Below are positions 26,665 through 35,262 of a stretch of 64,000 nucleotides of DNA, one piece after another. The stretch lies in NCBI GenBank assembly GCA_910586395.1, contig CAJUFX010000003.1, forward strand, positions 127,915 through 191,914, written 5' to 3'. How positions within the stretch are numbered: position 1 is the first letter of the stretch; each line of letters starts with the position of its first letter. Both the position numbers and the translations under genes were made by a program. This stretch comes from an uncultured Bacteroidales bacterium. GTDB lineage: Bacteria; Bacteroidota; Bacteroidia; Bacteroidales; P3. The notes below the pieces were generated by a model. It ran no database searches. It saw only the letters and a list, made by a program, of their open reading frames with translations, and was not told the origin of the DNA.

Positions 26665-28074
26665 GTGAAGGCAAACGTTTTATATAGGAAATGTTGCGGT
26701 TTGGTCTGCCTGCTTGGCTTGACGGCGGGCGTGGCCGGATTGTGGCCCTCGGTTTCGGGCGTCCGGGCGCAGACGACCAACCGCGTGTTGCTGATATACG
26801 ACGCTTCCAATTCCATGAACGCCCGTTGGCAGAGCGACACGAAGATGGCGATTTCAAAACGGTTGCTCATGAATATATTGGACAGCCTGCAAGGCACGCC
26901 CAACCTCCAGATGGCCTTGCGCGTATATGGCCATCAGAGTCCGTATCCGCCGCTGGATTGCCACGATACCCGCTTGGAAGTGCCGTTCGAAGCCAATAAC
27001 GTAGCCAAAATCATCCACCGTATCAAGACGTTGAATCCAAAAGGCGCGACGCCTATCGCCTATGCCTTGGAACAGGCCGCCAACGACTTTCCGCCTTGTG
27101 ACAACTGCCGCAACCTGATTATCCTCATTACCGACGGCATAGAGGAGTGCGACGGTGATCCCTGCGCGGCTTCGGCCTATCTGCAGACGAAAGGCATCAC
27201 GCTCAAACCGTTCATCATCGGCATAGGCGACAACTTTTCGACGAGTTTCCAATGTGTGGGCGAATATTACGACGCGTCCAAGGAAGAAGACTTCGGACGG
27301 GCGTTCGAGGTCGTGATTTCGCATGCGTTGGATCATACGTCCGCCCAGGTCAATCTGTTGGACGAAAAGGGCGAACCGACTGAGACCGACGTCAACATGA
27401 CGTTTTACGACCATGTATCGGGACAGGTCGTCTATAATTACATCCATACGATCAATTACCGCGGGCTGCCCGATACGCTGACGCTCGACCCTTTGCGCGT
27501 GTACGACCTGGTCGTGCACACGCGGCCGTCCGTGCGGGCGGACAGCCTGACGCTTAAAACGGGGACGCACAACATCATCGGGCTGGACGCGCCCCAAGGG
27601 CGCCTGCAGGTCAAGATGACGGGGTCGCGGACAGCCTTGGCCAAAAACCTCGCGTGCATCGTGCGCCGTCAAGGTTCGGCCGAGACGTTGCACGTGCAGT
27701 ATGTCAACGACGTGGAAAAGTATCTGAGCGGACGTTACGACATCGAAATCCTGTCGTTACCGCGTATGATGGTGCCGAATGTGGAGGTCCGGCCGCGACA
27801 GACGACGACCGTCGATCTGCCGATGCCGGGCATCCTGGCGTTGAGCCGGCAGGGCGACGGTTGCGCCTCGCTCTACCAGATTACGGACAAGGGAGGCGCC
27901 GATCGGGAAGTCCTGATTCATGTATTCGGCGAGACGTCGCGCATGGAGACGCTCTACCTGCAACCGGGCCGGTATAGGGTGGTGAACCGACCCAAATACA
28001 ATTTACGGACAACGGCCACGCGCGACAAACTGTTTACGATAGAAGCCGGCGCGACGACCAAAATCACGCTTTAG
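26665..28074 (+). CDS. Secreted von Willebrand factor A domain protein
   Basis: 469 residues with an N-terminal signal peptide ending at about GVRA-Q (35). The VWA domain (38-225) has the complete metal-ion-dependent adhesion site: DASNS (46-50), T129 in GATPIAYAL and D157 in LIILITDGIEEC. Cysteines in the domain (C99, C145, C148, C162, C167) could form disulfides. The rest (about 230-469) is beta-rich with no recognised domain. GTG start at 26665, 8 bases after the transketolase stop. Role unknown; it interrupts the split transketolase pair. Confidence 0.88.
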   Translation: MKANVLYRKCCGLVCLLGLTAGVAGLWPSVSGVRAQTTNRVLLIYDASNSMNARWQSDTKMAISKRLLMNILDSLQGTPNLQMALRVYGHQSPYPPLDCHDTRLEVPFEANNVAKIIHRIKTLNPKGATPIAYALEQAANDFPPCDNCRNLIILITDGIEECDGDPCAASAYLQTKGITLKPFIIGIGDNFSTSFQCVGEYYDASKEEDFGRAFEVVISHALDHTSAQVNLLDEKGEPTETDVNMTFYDHVSGQVVYNYIHTINYRGLPDTLTLDPLRVYDLVVHTRPSVRADSLTLKTGTHNIIGLDAPQGRLQVKMTGSRTALAKNLACIVRRQGSAETLHVQYVNDVEKYLSGRYDIEILSLPRMMVPNVEVRPRQTTTVDLPMPGILALSRQGDGCASLYQITDKGGADREVLIHVFGETSRMETLYLQPGRYRVVNRPKYNLRTTATRDKLFTIEAGATTKITL

Positions 28075-28078
28075 ACCG

Positions 28079-28106
28079 GCCGATGCGGCGAGGAAGCCGC
28101 GTCGGC
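28079..28106 (+). other. Stable hairpin between the VWA gene and transketolase C-half
   Basis: GCCGATGCGGC / GCCGCGTCGGC, an 11-bp stem (one G-U) with a 6-base loop and no T-run after it. It may protect or process the transcript or stop part of it. Confidence 0.5.
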
Positions 28107-28156
28107 AAGACAACATACGCCATCGCATAACTTAACGCAAAAAAAACAAAAACGAT

Positions 28157-29116
28157 ATGAATCCCTACCATTTTACAGAAAAGAAAGATACGCGCTCAGG
28201 TTTCGGGGCGGGCCTGCTCGAAGCCGGCAAACGTAATCCGGATGTCGTGGCTTTAGCGGCCGACCTGAAAGGTTCGGTCAAGATGGACGCGTTCGCCAAA
28301 GCCTTTCCCGAACGCTTCATTCAGGTGGGCATAGCCGAAGCCAATATGATTTCGATGGCGGCCGGTCTGGCGCTTTGCGGCAAGATTCCGTTTACCGGCA
28401 CGTTCGCCGAATTCGCGACGGGCCGCGTCTATGACCAGATCCGCCAGTCGGTGGCTTACTCCAATCAGAACGTCAAGATTTACGCCCCCCACGCCGGCGT
28501 CAGCGTCGGGGAGGACGGCGCCACGCACCAGGCTTTGGAAGACATGGGCATGATGCGCATGATGCCCAACATGACCGTGATCCATCCCTGCGACTACAAC
28601 CAGGCGTTTCAGGCCACGCTGGCCGTGGCCGAACACAACGGGCCGGTCTATCTGCGTTGCGGACGTCCGGAAGTGCCCAATTTCACCGACCCGGACAAAC
28701 CGTTCGAAATCGGCAAGGCCGATGTGTTGCTGGAAGGCTCCGACGTGACGATCGCGGCCATCGGCCACCTCGTATGGCCGGCTTTGGAAGCGGCCGACGC
28801 CTTGTCGCAACGCGGTATCAAAGCCGACGTCATCGCCGTATCGACGCTTAAGCCGTTGGATACGCCCTGCATCCTCAAATCCGTGTTGAAGACGGGCTGC
28901 ATCGTCAGTTGCGAAGAACACCAGTTCAACGGCGGCCTCGGCGACGCCATCGCCCAGTTCCTGTGCCGCACGGTACCGACTCCCATGGAAATGGTCGGCA
29001 TGGACGACCAGTTCGGCCAAAGCGGCAAACCGTTCGAACTCATGGACCTCTACGGCCTGAATGCGGCCGGCATCATCGAGAAGGTGGAAAAGGTGCTGGA
29101 ACGCAAGACACGCTAA
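28157..29116 (+). CDS. Transketolase, C-terminal subunit
   Basis: Second half of the split transketolase: the pyrimidine-binding and C-terminal domains. 319 residues with E61 in VGIAEANM, the GKIPFTGTFAEFATGR segment, HAGVSVGEDGATHQALED, LRCGRP and the late EEHQFNGGLGDAIAQ. No promoter was found in the 82 bases before it, so it is probably transcribed with the VWA gene. mpl starts 12 bases after it. Confidence 0.95.
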   Translation: MNPYHFTEKKDTRSGFGAGLLEAGKRNPDVVALAADLKGSVKMDAFAKAFPERFIQVGIAEANMISMAAGLALCGKIPFTGTFAEFATGRVYDQIRQSVAYSNQNVKIYAPHAGVSVGEDGATHQALEDMGMMRMMPNMTVIHPCDYNQAFQATLAVAEHNGPVYLRCGRPEVPNFTDPDKPFEIGKADVLLEGSDVTIAAIGHLVWPALEAADALSQRGIKADVIAVSTLKPLDTPCILKSVLKTGCIVSCEEHQFNGGLGDAIAQFLCRTVPTPMEMVGMDDQFGQSGKPFELMDLYGLNAAGIIEKVEKVLERKTR

Positions 29117-29128
29117 TTCGTTTTTCCA

Positions 29129-30490
29129 ATGGGAAGGATACATTTTATCGCCATAGGCGGCAGCGCGATGCACAATCTGGCCATCGCGCTGCATCTGAGC
29201 GGCTACGAGGTCAGCGGTTCGGACGATGAGATTTTCGATCCGGCCAAGAGCCGCTTGGCGCAATACGGCCTGTTGCCGGCCGCGCCCGGTTGGTTTCCGG
29301 AAAAGATAGACCGTAATCTGGAGGCCGTTATCCTCGGCATGCACGCACGGGAAGACAATCCGGAACTCTTGCAGGCCAAAGCCCTTGGAATTAAAATATA
29401 TTCCTATCCCGAATACCTGTACGAACAGTCTAAAAACCAACGGCGGGTCGTCATAGGCGGCAGCCACGGCAAGACGACGGTAACGGCCATGATACTGCAT
29501 GTGCTCAAAGGCGTGGGCATGAATTGCAATTATATGGTCGGCGCGCCCCTGGCGGGTTTCGACGTTATGGTGCGGCTTGACCCGACGGCGCCCGTCATGG
29601 TCATAGAGGGCGACGAATACCTGACTTCGCCCATCGACCGCCGGCCGAAATTCCATCTCTATCACCCGCATATCGCCGTCATCAACGGCATCGCCTGGGA
29701 TCATATCAATGTCTTTCCCACCTTCGACATCTATACCGAGCAGTTCGACATTTTCGCGCGCAGCGTGGAACAGGGCGGGCAGCTGATTTATTATACGGGG
29801 GATCCGGAAGTGAAACGCATAGGCGAACGGTTTGCGGCCGAACGGCCGGATGCGCGGGCCGTGCCTTACCAAGTACCGGCCTACCGCATAGCTGACGGCA
29901 TTACCTATTGGCACGATACGCCTTTGCAGGTCTTCGGCCGTCACAACCTGCAGAACATAGAGGCGGCCAAGGCGGTCTGTCTGGCCTTGGGCGTCGCCGA
30001 GCAAGATTTCGTGCGTTTGATCGCGGATTTTCACGGGGCCTCCCGTCGTTTAGAACGCATTGCGGACAGCGCGCACACCACCGTATTCAAGGATTTCGCG
30101 CATTCGCCCTCCAAACTGGAAGCCACGATAGGGGCCGTCAAGGAACAGTTCCCGGCACGCCGGCTTGTGGCCTGCATGGAGTTGCACACGTTCAGCAGCT
30201 TGAGCCGCGAATTTCTTTCCCATTACAAAGGTTGCATGGACAAGGCCGATGTCGCGATGGTCTATTTCAACCCCAAGGCCATCGCCCATAAGAAATTGCC
30301 GCCCATTACCGATGACATGGTTTTCGATGGCTTCGCCCGGCAGGATTTGCAAGTCTATCACGACAGCGCGGCATTGACAACGGCCTTGAAAAGTCGTTCA
30401 TGGCGGGATACGAATCTGCTTTGGATGACGTCCGGCAACTTCGACGGCGTGGATGAACGCGCGCTGGCACAGGAATTAGCGTTAGAATAA
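29129..30490 (+). CDS. mpl: UDP-MurNAc:L-Ala-gamma-D-Glu-meso-DAP ligase (murein recycling)
   Basis: Cytoplasmic Mur ligase that joins recovered murein tripeptide to UDP-MurNAc. 453 residues: Rossmann start HFIAIGGSAMHNLA (5-18), ATP motif GGSHGKTT (110-117), YLTSPIDRRPKFHLYHP, and the central FGRHNLQNIEAA and KDFAHSPSKLEATI segments that separate Mpl from MurC. It is the last gene of the transketolase locus. Confidence 0.93.
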   Translation: MGRIHFIAIGGSAMHNLAIALHLSGYEVSGSDDEIFDPAKSRLAQYGLLPAAPGWFPEKIDRNLEAVILGMHAREDNPELLQAKALGIKIYSYPEYLYEQSKNQRRVVIGGSHGKTTVTAMILHVLKGVGMNCNYMVGAPLAGFDVMVRLDPTAPVMVIEGDEYLTSPIDRRPKFHLYHPHIAVINGIAWDHINVFPTFDIYTEQFDIFARSVEQGGQLIYYTGDPEVKRIGERFAAERPDARAVPYQVPAYRIADGITYWHDTPLQVFGRHNLQNIEAAKAVCLALGVAEQDFVRLIADFHGASRRLERIADSAHTTVFKDFAHSPSKLEATIGAVKEQFPARRLVACMELHTFSSLSREFLSHYKGCMDKADVAMVYFNPKAIAHKKLPPITDDMVFDGFARQDLQVYHDSAALTTALKSRSWRDTNLLWMTSGNFDGVDERALAQELALE

Positions 30491-30512
30491 TCCCTAAACG
30501 TAGGCATGGAGG

Positions 30513-30532
30513 CCGGTTGGCCCTCCAACCGG
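30513..30532. other. Perfect inverted repeat between convergent genes
   Basis: CCGGTTGG / CCAACCGG around a 4-base loop between mpl and lptE. No T-run on either strand, so a terminator role is uncertain. Confidence 0.5.
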
Positions 30533-30554
30533 ATAACGGCAAGGAGACGGCGGG

Positions 30555-31085
30555 CTACCAATTGACGAAAGCCCGCTGGTAAATATCTTCGACGAGTTGG
30601 GTCGTAATGGTCTCGATGAGTCCTTCCTCCACTTCATTCAAATTGATTTTGGCATCCCAATCTTCGTAACGCGTAAACGTCTGTTCGAAATTGCTTTTGG
30701 GATCGAAGCGGCTGACGTAACGCACGCGCACGCCGACAGTCAGGCGGTTCATAGCCGCCAAATCGTTGCTTTGCAATGCGATGGGCGCGATGTTGTACTG
30801 CGATATTTCGCCTGTAATCGTGATGTCGGCCACCCCGCTGTAGATTTGGGTCAGGTTGCTCTGCGACACGAAATACTCCTGGATCTTATCCGAAAAGACC
30901 GTACTCAGTGTGGGCTGTACGGTCGGCGCCTTGTTCTTGAAATAGGCGATGTTGATTGTCTTGGCCTCCGGCGGAATGGAAGCCCCCGTAAACGAATAGA
31001 TGCCGCAGGCCGTCCACAGACCCGCCAGCCCGCACAACAGGACGGCTACACGGCCGAAACGTCGTATTTTCGATAGGGCTTTCAT
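30555..31085 (-). CDS. lptE: LptE-like LPS-assembly lipoprotein
   Basis: Outer-membrane lipoprotein expected to plug the LptD barrel and help insert LPS. 176 residues, lipobox LWTAC (Cys 27), followed directly by GIYSFTGASIPPEAKTINIAYFKNKAP, the usual start of the Bacteroidota LptE family, and the C-terminal EEGLIETITTQLVEDIYQRAFVNW helix. The start abuts the stop of the sigma-54 activator gene with no gap, so its translation is probably coupled. Confidence 0.88.
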   Translation of the reverse strand: MKALSKIRRFGRVAVLLCGLAGLWTACGIYSFTGASIPPEAKTINIAYFKNKAPTVQPTLSTVFSDKIQEYFVSQSNLTQIYSGVADITITGEISQYNIAPIALQSNDLAAMNRLTVGVRVRYVSRFDPKSNFEQTFTRYEDWDAKINLNEVEEGLIETITTQLVEDIYQRAFVNW

Positions 31086-32381
31086 TTATCCGGGCAGATT
31101 GTATTCCTTGATTTTCCGATAAATCGTCCGCTCCGAAATGCCCAATTCCTCGGCGGCCTTGCGGCGGTTGCCCGCATGTTTTTTCAAAGCCTGTTCTATC
31201 AACGCCTTTTCCCGTTTGCCGAGGCTCAGGTCTTCTTCTACCGGCTCCAGCGTGCCGAGATCCACGTCGGCGATGACCGGCTCGGCGGAGGGCACGCGTC
31301 CCTCGCGCGGACTCAGCGGTTGCATCGGCGGTTTGGACGTATTGGCGGGGTAGGGCGTGATGCCGCCCGGCCCATGCGTGGCCGGCAGAATCGTGTAGCC
31401 GCCTTCGGCGGCGGCCGGCGCCGGCATATCCACGGTATTCAGCCGCGTTTCGCCCTTGTGGCTCAGTTCTTCGGCCATGAACCGCTTGAGCTCGTGTATG
31501 TCTTTCTGCATGTCGAACAATACCGAATACAGAATCTCGCGTTCCGTCATGCCGCTCTGTTCCGGCCGCGTCTGCAACACGGGCAGAAAAGACTGTCCCG
31601 CCTGTTCGGGCAGGGCGCGCTGCAGGGCTTCCGCGCTCAACAGCCGTTCTTTCTCTATGATGGTCAGTTGTTCGGTGATGTTCTTCAATTCGCGCACATT
31701 GCCGGGCCAACGGTAAGAAGTCAGCAGGTTGCGCGCTTCGGCACTCAGTTCCAAAGGCGGAATCCGGTATTTCTCGCTCGTGTCGCTCGAGAATTTGCGG
31801 AACAGGAGCGGGATGTCTTCGGGACGGTCGTGCAGGGCCGGCACCTGAATCGTTATCGCGTTCAAACGATAATACAGGTCTTCGCGGAATTTGCCTTTCC
31901 GGATGGCTTCCGGAATATTGACATTTGTGGCGGCCACGATGCGGACGTTCGTTTTCTGAGGTTTGGAAGAACCTACTTTCAAAAATTCGCCCGTTTCCAA
32001 CACCCGCAACAGGCGCACTTGGGTCGAAAGCGGCAGTTCCGCCACCTCGTCCAAAAAGACCGTGCCACCGTTCGCTTCTTCGAAATACCCCTTGCGGGCC
32101 TCCCGCGCATCGGTAAACGCCCCTTTCTCGTGGCCGAACAATTCCGAATCGATCGTGCCTTCCGGAATCGCGCCGCAGTTGATGGCGACATAGTTGCTGT
32201 GTTTCCGGGCACTGAGTTCGTGGATGATTTTAGGAAAAAACTCCTTACCCGTACCGCTTTCTCCCAAAACCAGCACGCTCAACTCCGTCGGCGCCACCTG
32301 AACGGCGATGTCCAGCGCGCGCAGGAGCAGGGGCGAGTTCCCGATAATCCCGAAACGTTGCCTGATGGCCTGAATATCCAT
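31086..32381 (-). CDS. Sigma-54-type AAA+ transcription activator without input domain
   Basis: 431 residues. The AAA+ domain begins at once: Walker A GESGTGKE (40-47), Walker B TVFLDE (107-112), RLLRVLETGEF and FREDLYYRLNA. There is no receiver, GAF or PAS domain, so control may be by binding partners or expression level. The loop that contacts sigma-54 reads GAFTDA (87-92) instead of the canonical GAFTGA. A Pro/Ala-rich linker (about 320-370) leads to a Fis-type helix-turn-helix (about 388-428, KHAGNRRKAAEELGISERTIYRKI). It sits between yebC and lptE in a minus-strand unit. Confidence 0.92.
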   Translation of the reverse strand: MDIQAIRQRFGIIGNSPLLLRALDIAVQVAPTELSVLVLGESGTGKEFFPKIIHELSARKHSNYVAINCGAIPEGTIDSELFGHEKGAFTDAREARKGYFEEANGGTVFLDEVAELPLSTQVRLLRVLETGEFLKVGSSKPQKTNVRIVAATNVNIPEAIRKGKFREDLYYRLNAITIQVPALHDRPEDIPLLFRKFSSDTSEKYRIPPLELSAEARNLLTSYRWPGNVRELKNITEQLTIIEKERLLSAEALQRALPEQAGQSFLPVLQTRPEQSGMTEREILYSVLFDMQKDIHELKRFMAEELSHKGETRLNTVDMPAPAAAEGGYTILPATHGPGGITPYPANTSKPPMQPLSPREGRVPSAEPVIADVDLGTLEPVEEDLSLGKREKALIEQALKKHAGNRRKAAEELGISERTIYRKIKEYNLPG

Positions 32382-32383
32382 AT

Positions 32384-33097
32384 TTATCGCATGTTGGTAT
32401 AGACGTTTTGCACGTCGTCGTCCTCTTCGATGCGGTCGATGAGTTTCTGTACCTCTTCCTGTTCGGCTTCGGACAATTCCTTCGTATCGGTCGGGATGCG
32501 TTCGAAACCACCGCTCACGAGTTCGAAATTGTTTTCCTCGATATATTTCTGAATTTCACCGTACGACTCGAAAGGCGCGTAAATCATGATCGTGCCGGTC
32601 TCCTCGTCGGGGAAAACGTCTTCCACACCGTAGTCGATGAGTTCCAATTCCAATTCTTCCAAATCCACTTCGCCCTGCGGTTTTACCTTGAAAACGCATT
32701 TGTGTTCAAACATGAATGAAAGACAGCCGCTTACGCCGAGGTTGCCGCCGAACTTATTGAAGTAGGAGCGCAGATTGGCGACGGTGCGCGTCGTATTGTC
32801 GGTCGCGGTCTCGATCAGGATGCCGATGCCGTGCGGGCCATAGCCTTCATAAACCACTTCCTTGTAATCTTTCTGGTCTTTTTCGGTCGCCCGCTTGATG
32901 GCCCGTTCGATATTGTCTTTCGGCATGTTCTCGGACTTGGCCGTCTGGATGATGGCGCGCAGACGCGGGTTGGTCGAGGGGTCGGCGCCCGACTTGGCCG
33001 CCATCGTGATTTCCTTGCCCAAGCGCGTGAACGTACGGGCCATATTGCCCCAACGCTTGAATTTTCTGGCTTTACGGTATTCAAATGCTCTTCCCAT
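32384..33097 (-). CDS. yebC: YebC/PmpR-family protein (TACO1 family)
   Basis: 237 residues, normal length. Segments typical of the family: the start GRAFEYRKARKFKRWGNMARTFTRLGKEI, KSGADPSTNPRLRAIIQTAKSENMPKDNIERAI, EVVYEGYGPHGIGILIETATDNTTRTV and the C-terminal VQKLIDRIEEDDDVQNVYTNM. Older annotation calls these transcription regulators; recent work on the family points to relief of ribosome stalling. Lies 24 bases after yidC and 2 bases before the activator gene. Confidence 0.95.
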   Translation of the reverse strand: MGRAFEYRKARKFKRWGNMARTFTRLGKEITMAAKSGADPSTNPRLRAIIQTAKSENMPKDNIERAIKRATEKDQKDYKEVVYEGYGPHGIGILIETATDNTTRTVANLRSYFNKFGGNLGVSGCLSFMFEHKCVFKVKPQGEVDLEELELELIDYGVEDVFPDEETGTIMIYAPFESYGEIQKYIEENNFELVSGGFERIPTDTKELSEAEQEEVQKLIDRIEEDDDVQNVYTNMR

Positions 33098-33121
33098 TGC
33101 GAATATTGTTTTTGATAATGA

Positions 33122-35029
33122 TTAACGACGTTTTTGCTGTTGTTGCTGGCGCATGATCTCCTGCTGCTGTTTGGCCATCTTTTCCAAGCGTTCCTGGAAT
33201 TTGGATTTCTTGACCGGTTTCTTCTTGTTTTCCTGCAAACGGGCCAAGACTTTATCATCGTTGATGAAACTGCGGATCATCCACATTTGCAAGAACGTGA
33301 AAAGCGTGGAAATACAATAATAATAGTTCAAGGCGGCCGAATAACTGTTCAAGAGGCCCAAGAACATGACCGGCATCGCGTACATCATGAACTTCATGCC
33401 CGGCATGCTGTTGGACGAGACGTTCTGCTTCATGGTCATGCGGGTATAGAGCAGGTTGGTCACGGCCATGAGCAAGGCGAAAAGGCTGACATGGTCCCCG
33501 TAGAACGGAATGTTAAACGGCAGGTTCAGCACCGAATCGTAACTCGACAGGTCGTCAGCCCAAAGGAACGGCTGTTGCCGGAGTTCGATCGAGGCCGGGA
33601 AAAAACGGAACATCGCGATCAGAATCGGGAATTGGAACAACATCGGGATACAGCCCGCCATGGGGCTGACGCCGGCCTTTTTGTACAAGGCCATGACGGC
33701 CCGTTGCTTGTCCATGGCCTGCTCCTGTTTCGGATAGCGTTTGTTGATGATTTCCACTTCGGGTTGGATAACGCGCATCTTGGCCGAAGAAAGATAGGAT
33801 TTATACGTGACAGGCGAAAGGATGATTTTTAATAAAATAGTCAGAATCAAAATGATAAGGCCGTAATTCAAACCTTTTGACTCCAAAAAGTCAAAGACGG
33901 GGATAACGGCGAAACGGTTGACCCATTGCAGCAGAAAGAAGCCCCAGCCGAGCGGAATCAAGCGTTCCATGTCGGTCCCGTATTCCCGAAGAATCTTATA
34001 TTTGTTGGGCCCGGCGAACAACGTCAGGTCGATGTGTTCGGCGGTTTCGTGTTCGTATTCGAGGCCGATTTCGGCCTGCATGTCCTTGAGATACCCGTAA
34101 GGGTTCTCCGGATAGGCTTTCTGCTGCACGCGGGCGCTTGAAAAATCGTCGCCGGCCGTCAGGCAGACCGAAAAGAACTGTTGCTTGAAAGCGATCCAAC
34201 GTAACGGAAACGTCAGGTCTTTGGTTTGATCGCGGTTCTGTTTGAGCTGCTCGGCATGATCGTTCAACGGCTTATAGAAAAGCGCCGTATTCATTTGCTC
34301 CATGTTCAACGCCTTTTCGAACTGTTGCAGGCGTTGTTGCCAGACGAGGTCGATGAAAGGGGAGTTGACGGCTATCAAATCCTGCATCCCGATAATGTTC
34401 AACCGCATGCCGATATGGTAAGCGTCACCGTAGATTGTATAGACCCATTCCATATAGCGCGCGCTGTCCGGCGTCGATTCCGGCGTCCGGGCATAGAGGC
34501 GCATGCGCACCTGCGTGCTGTCGGAGCCGCTTACCCGCGTCACGGCCGGCATCAGGCATTGGAAGTAAAGCCGGTCGGTGCGGACATGGCGGTTGTTGGC
34601 GAAAAAGCTCAGGTAAAAATCCGATGCCGCCGCGTCGAACAACGTCAGCGTCCGTTGGTCGTAAGTCTTGTAATCCTTGAGGCGGATACCCGCGATACGG
34701 CCGCCCAGGTTGCGGAAAGACACGTTGAACACATCGTTTTCGATCGTATAGTCGGTCGTTTCGCCCGAAACGGCCGACGAAAAAGGATGGTTCGGATCGA
34801 CGGCCGCGCCCGATGCCGCGGCCTGACCGGTTTCCGCCGTGGCGGGGAAGGGTTCCGCGCCGGCATCCGTCTGCGTGTCGGAAGCCGTGGCCTCCGTTGT
34901 TGTCGATGCCGCCTGACGCGCGGCCTCCTGGGCCGCCTGACGTTCTTCAAGCGAGGGGGACGTCCAATAGGCATATCCCATCATGACCAAAAAAATCAGG
35001 ATAAGCCCGATAATGCTCTTTTTATCCAT
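33122..35029 (-). CDS. yidC: Membrane protein insertase YidC
   Basis: Inserts proteins into the inner membrane. 635 residues: N-terminal TM helix (5-23), an Ala/Thr-rich linker (35-75), the large periplasmic beta domain (about 90-355), and the conserved C-terminal five-TM insertase core from about 365 (WGFFLLQWVNRFAVIPVFDFLE, PVTYKSYLSSAKMRVIQPEVE, GCIPMLFQFPILIAMFRFF). The conserved positive residue in the core groove appears in the YKSYLSSAKMR region. The tail is rich in K, Q and R, as in other YidC proteins that touch ribosomes. Confidence 0.96.
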   Translation of the reverse strand: MDKKSIIGLILIFLVMMGYAYWTSPSLEERQAAQEAARQAASTTTEATASDTQTDAGAEPFPATAETGQAAASGAAVDPNHPFSSAVSGETTDYTIENDVFNVSFRNLGGRIAGIRLKDYKTYDQRTLTLFDAAASDFYLSFFANNRHVRTDRLYFQCLMPAVTRVSGSDSTQVRMRLYARTPESTPDSARYMEWVYTIYGDAYHIGMRLNIIGMQDLIAVNSPFIDLVWQQRLQQFEKALNMEQMNTALFYKPLNDHAEQLKQNRDQTKDLTFPLRWIAFKQQFFSVCLTAGDDFSSARVQQKAYPENPYGYLKDMQAEIGLEYEHETAEHIDLTLFAGPNKYKILREYGTDMERLIPLGWGFFLLQWVNRFAVIPVFDFLESKGLNYGLIILILTILLKIILSPVTYKSYLSSAKMRVIQPEVEIINKRYPKQEQAMDKQRAVMALYKKAGVSPMAGCIPMLFQFPILIAMFRFFPASIELRQQPFLWADDLSSYDSVLNLPFNIPFYGDHVSLFALLMAVTNLLYTRMTMKQNVSSNSMPGMKFMMYAMPVMFLGLLNSYSAALNYYYCISTLFTFLQMWMIRSFINDDKVLARLQENKKKPVKKSKFQERLEKMAKQQQEIMRQQQQQKRR

Positions 35030-35147
35030 CTAATCTGAAAGGTGTTTACATTTACAACTAAGACCGCAAAGATTGCAAGGCGGACGCCCGCGCCCGATGC
35101 GCGGGAGGCGGTGCCGCTTTATCTCCAATCACAACAGTCAAAGGTTG
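35030..35147 (-). other. yidC leader with GC-rich hairpin
   Basis: Non-coding. The predicted 114-base yidC leader contains CCCGCGC / GCGCGGG (about 35089-35105). The remaining gap to holA (35156-35262) shows nothing recognisable. Confidence 0.35.
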
Positions 35148-35155
35148 CAAAGATA
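35148..35155 (-). promoter_or_regulatory. Promoter -7 element TATCTTTG of yidC
   Basis: Exact TAnnTTTG on the minus strand; no good -33 element. Confidence 0.6.
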
Positions 35156-35262
35156 GTGAAAAAAAACGGTCTGTAAAAGTGGCGGGAGCATGCTTCAAAA
35201 CACAAAAGAAAGTCTTTGGATACCAATGCGAAAGCCGCGGTGTCCTGTCGAGGAAACGCCCC

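Noticed and set aside
28253..30034. 593-codon open frame opposite transketolase C-half and mpl
   Set aside because: Shadow of two well-recognised genes; it crosses their boundary and has no recognisable domain.
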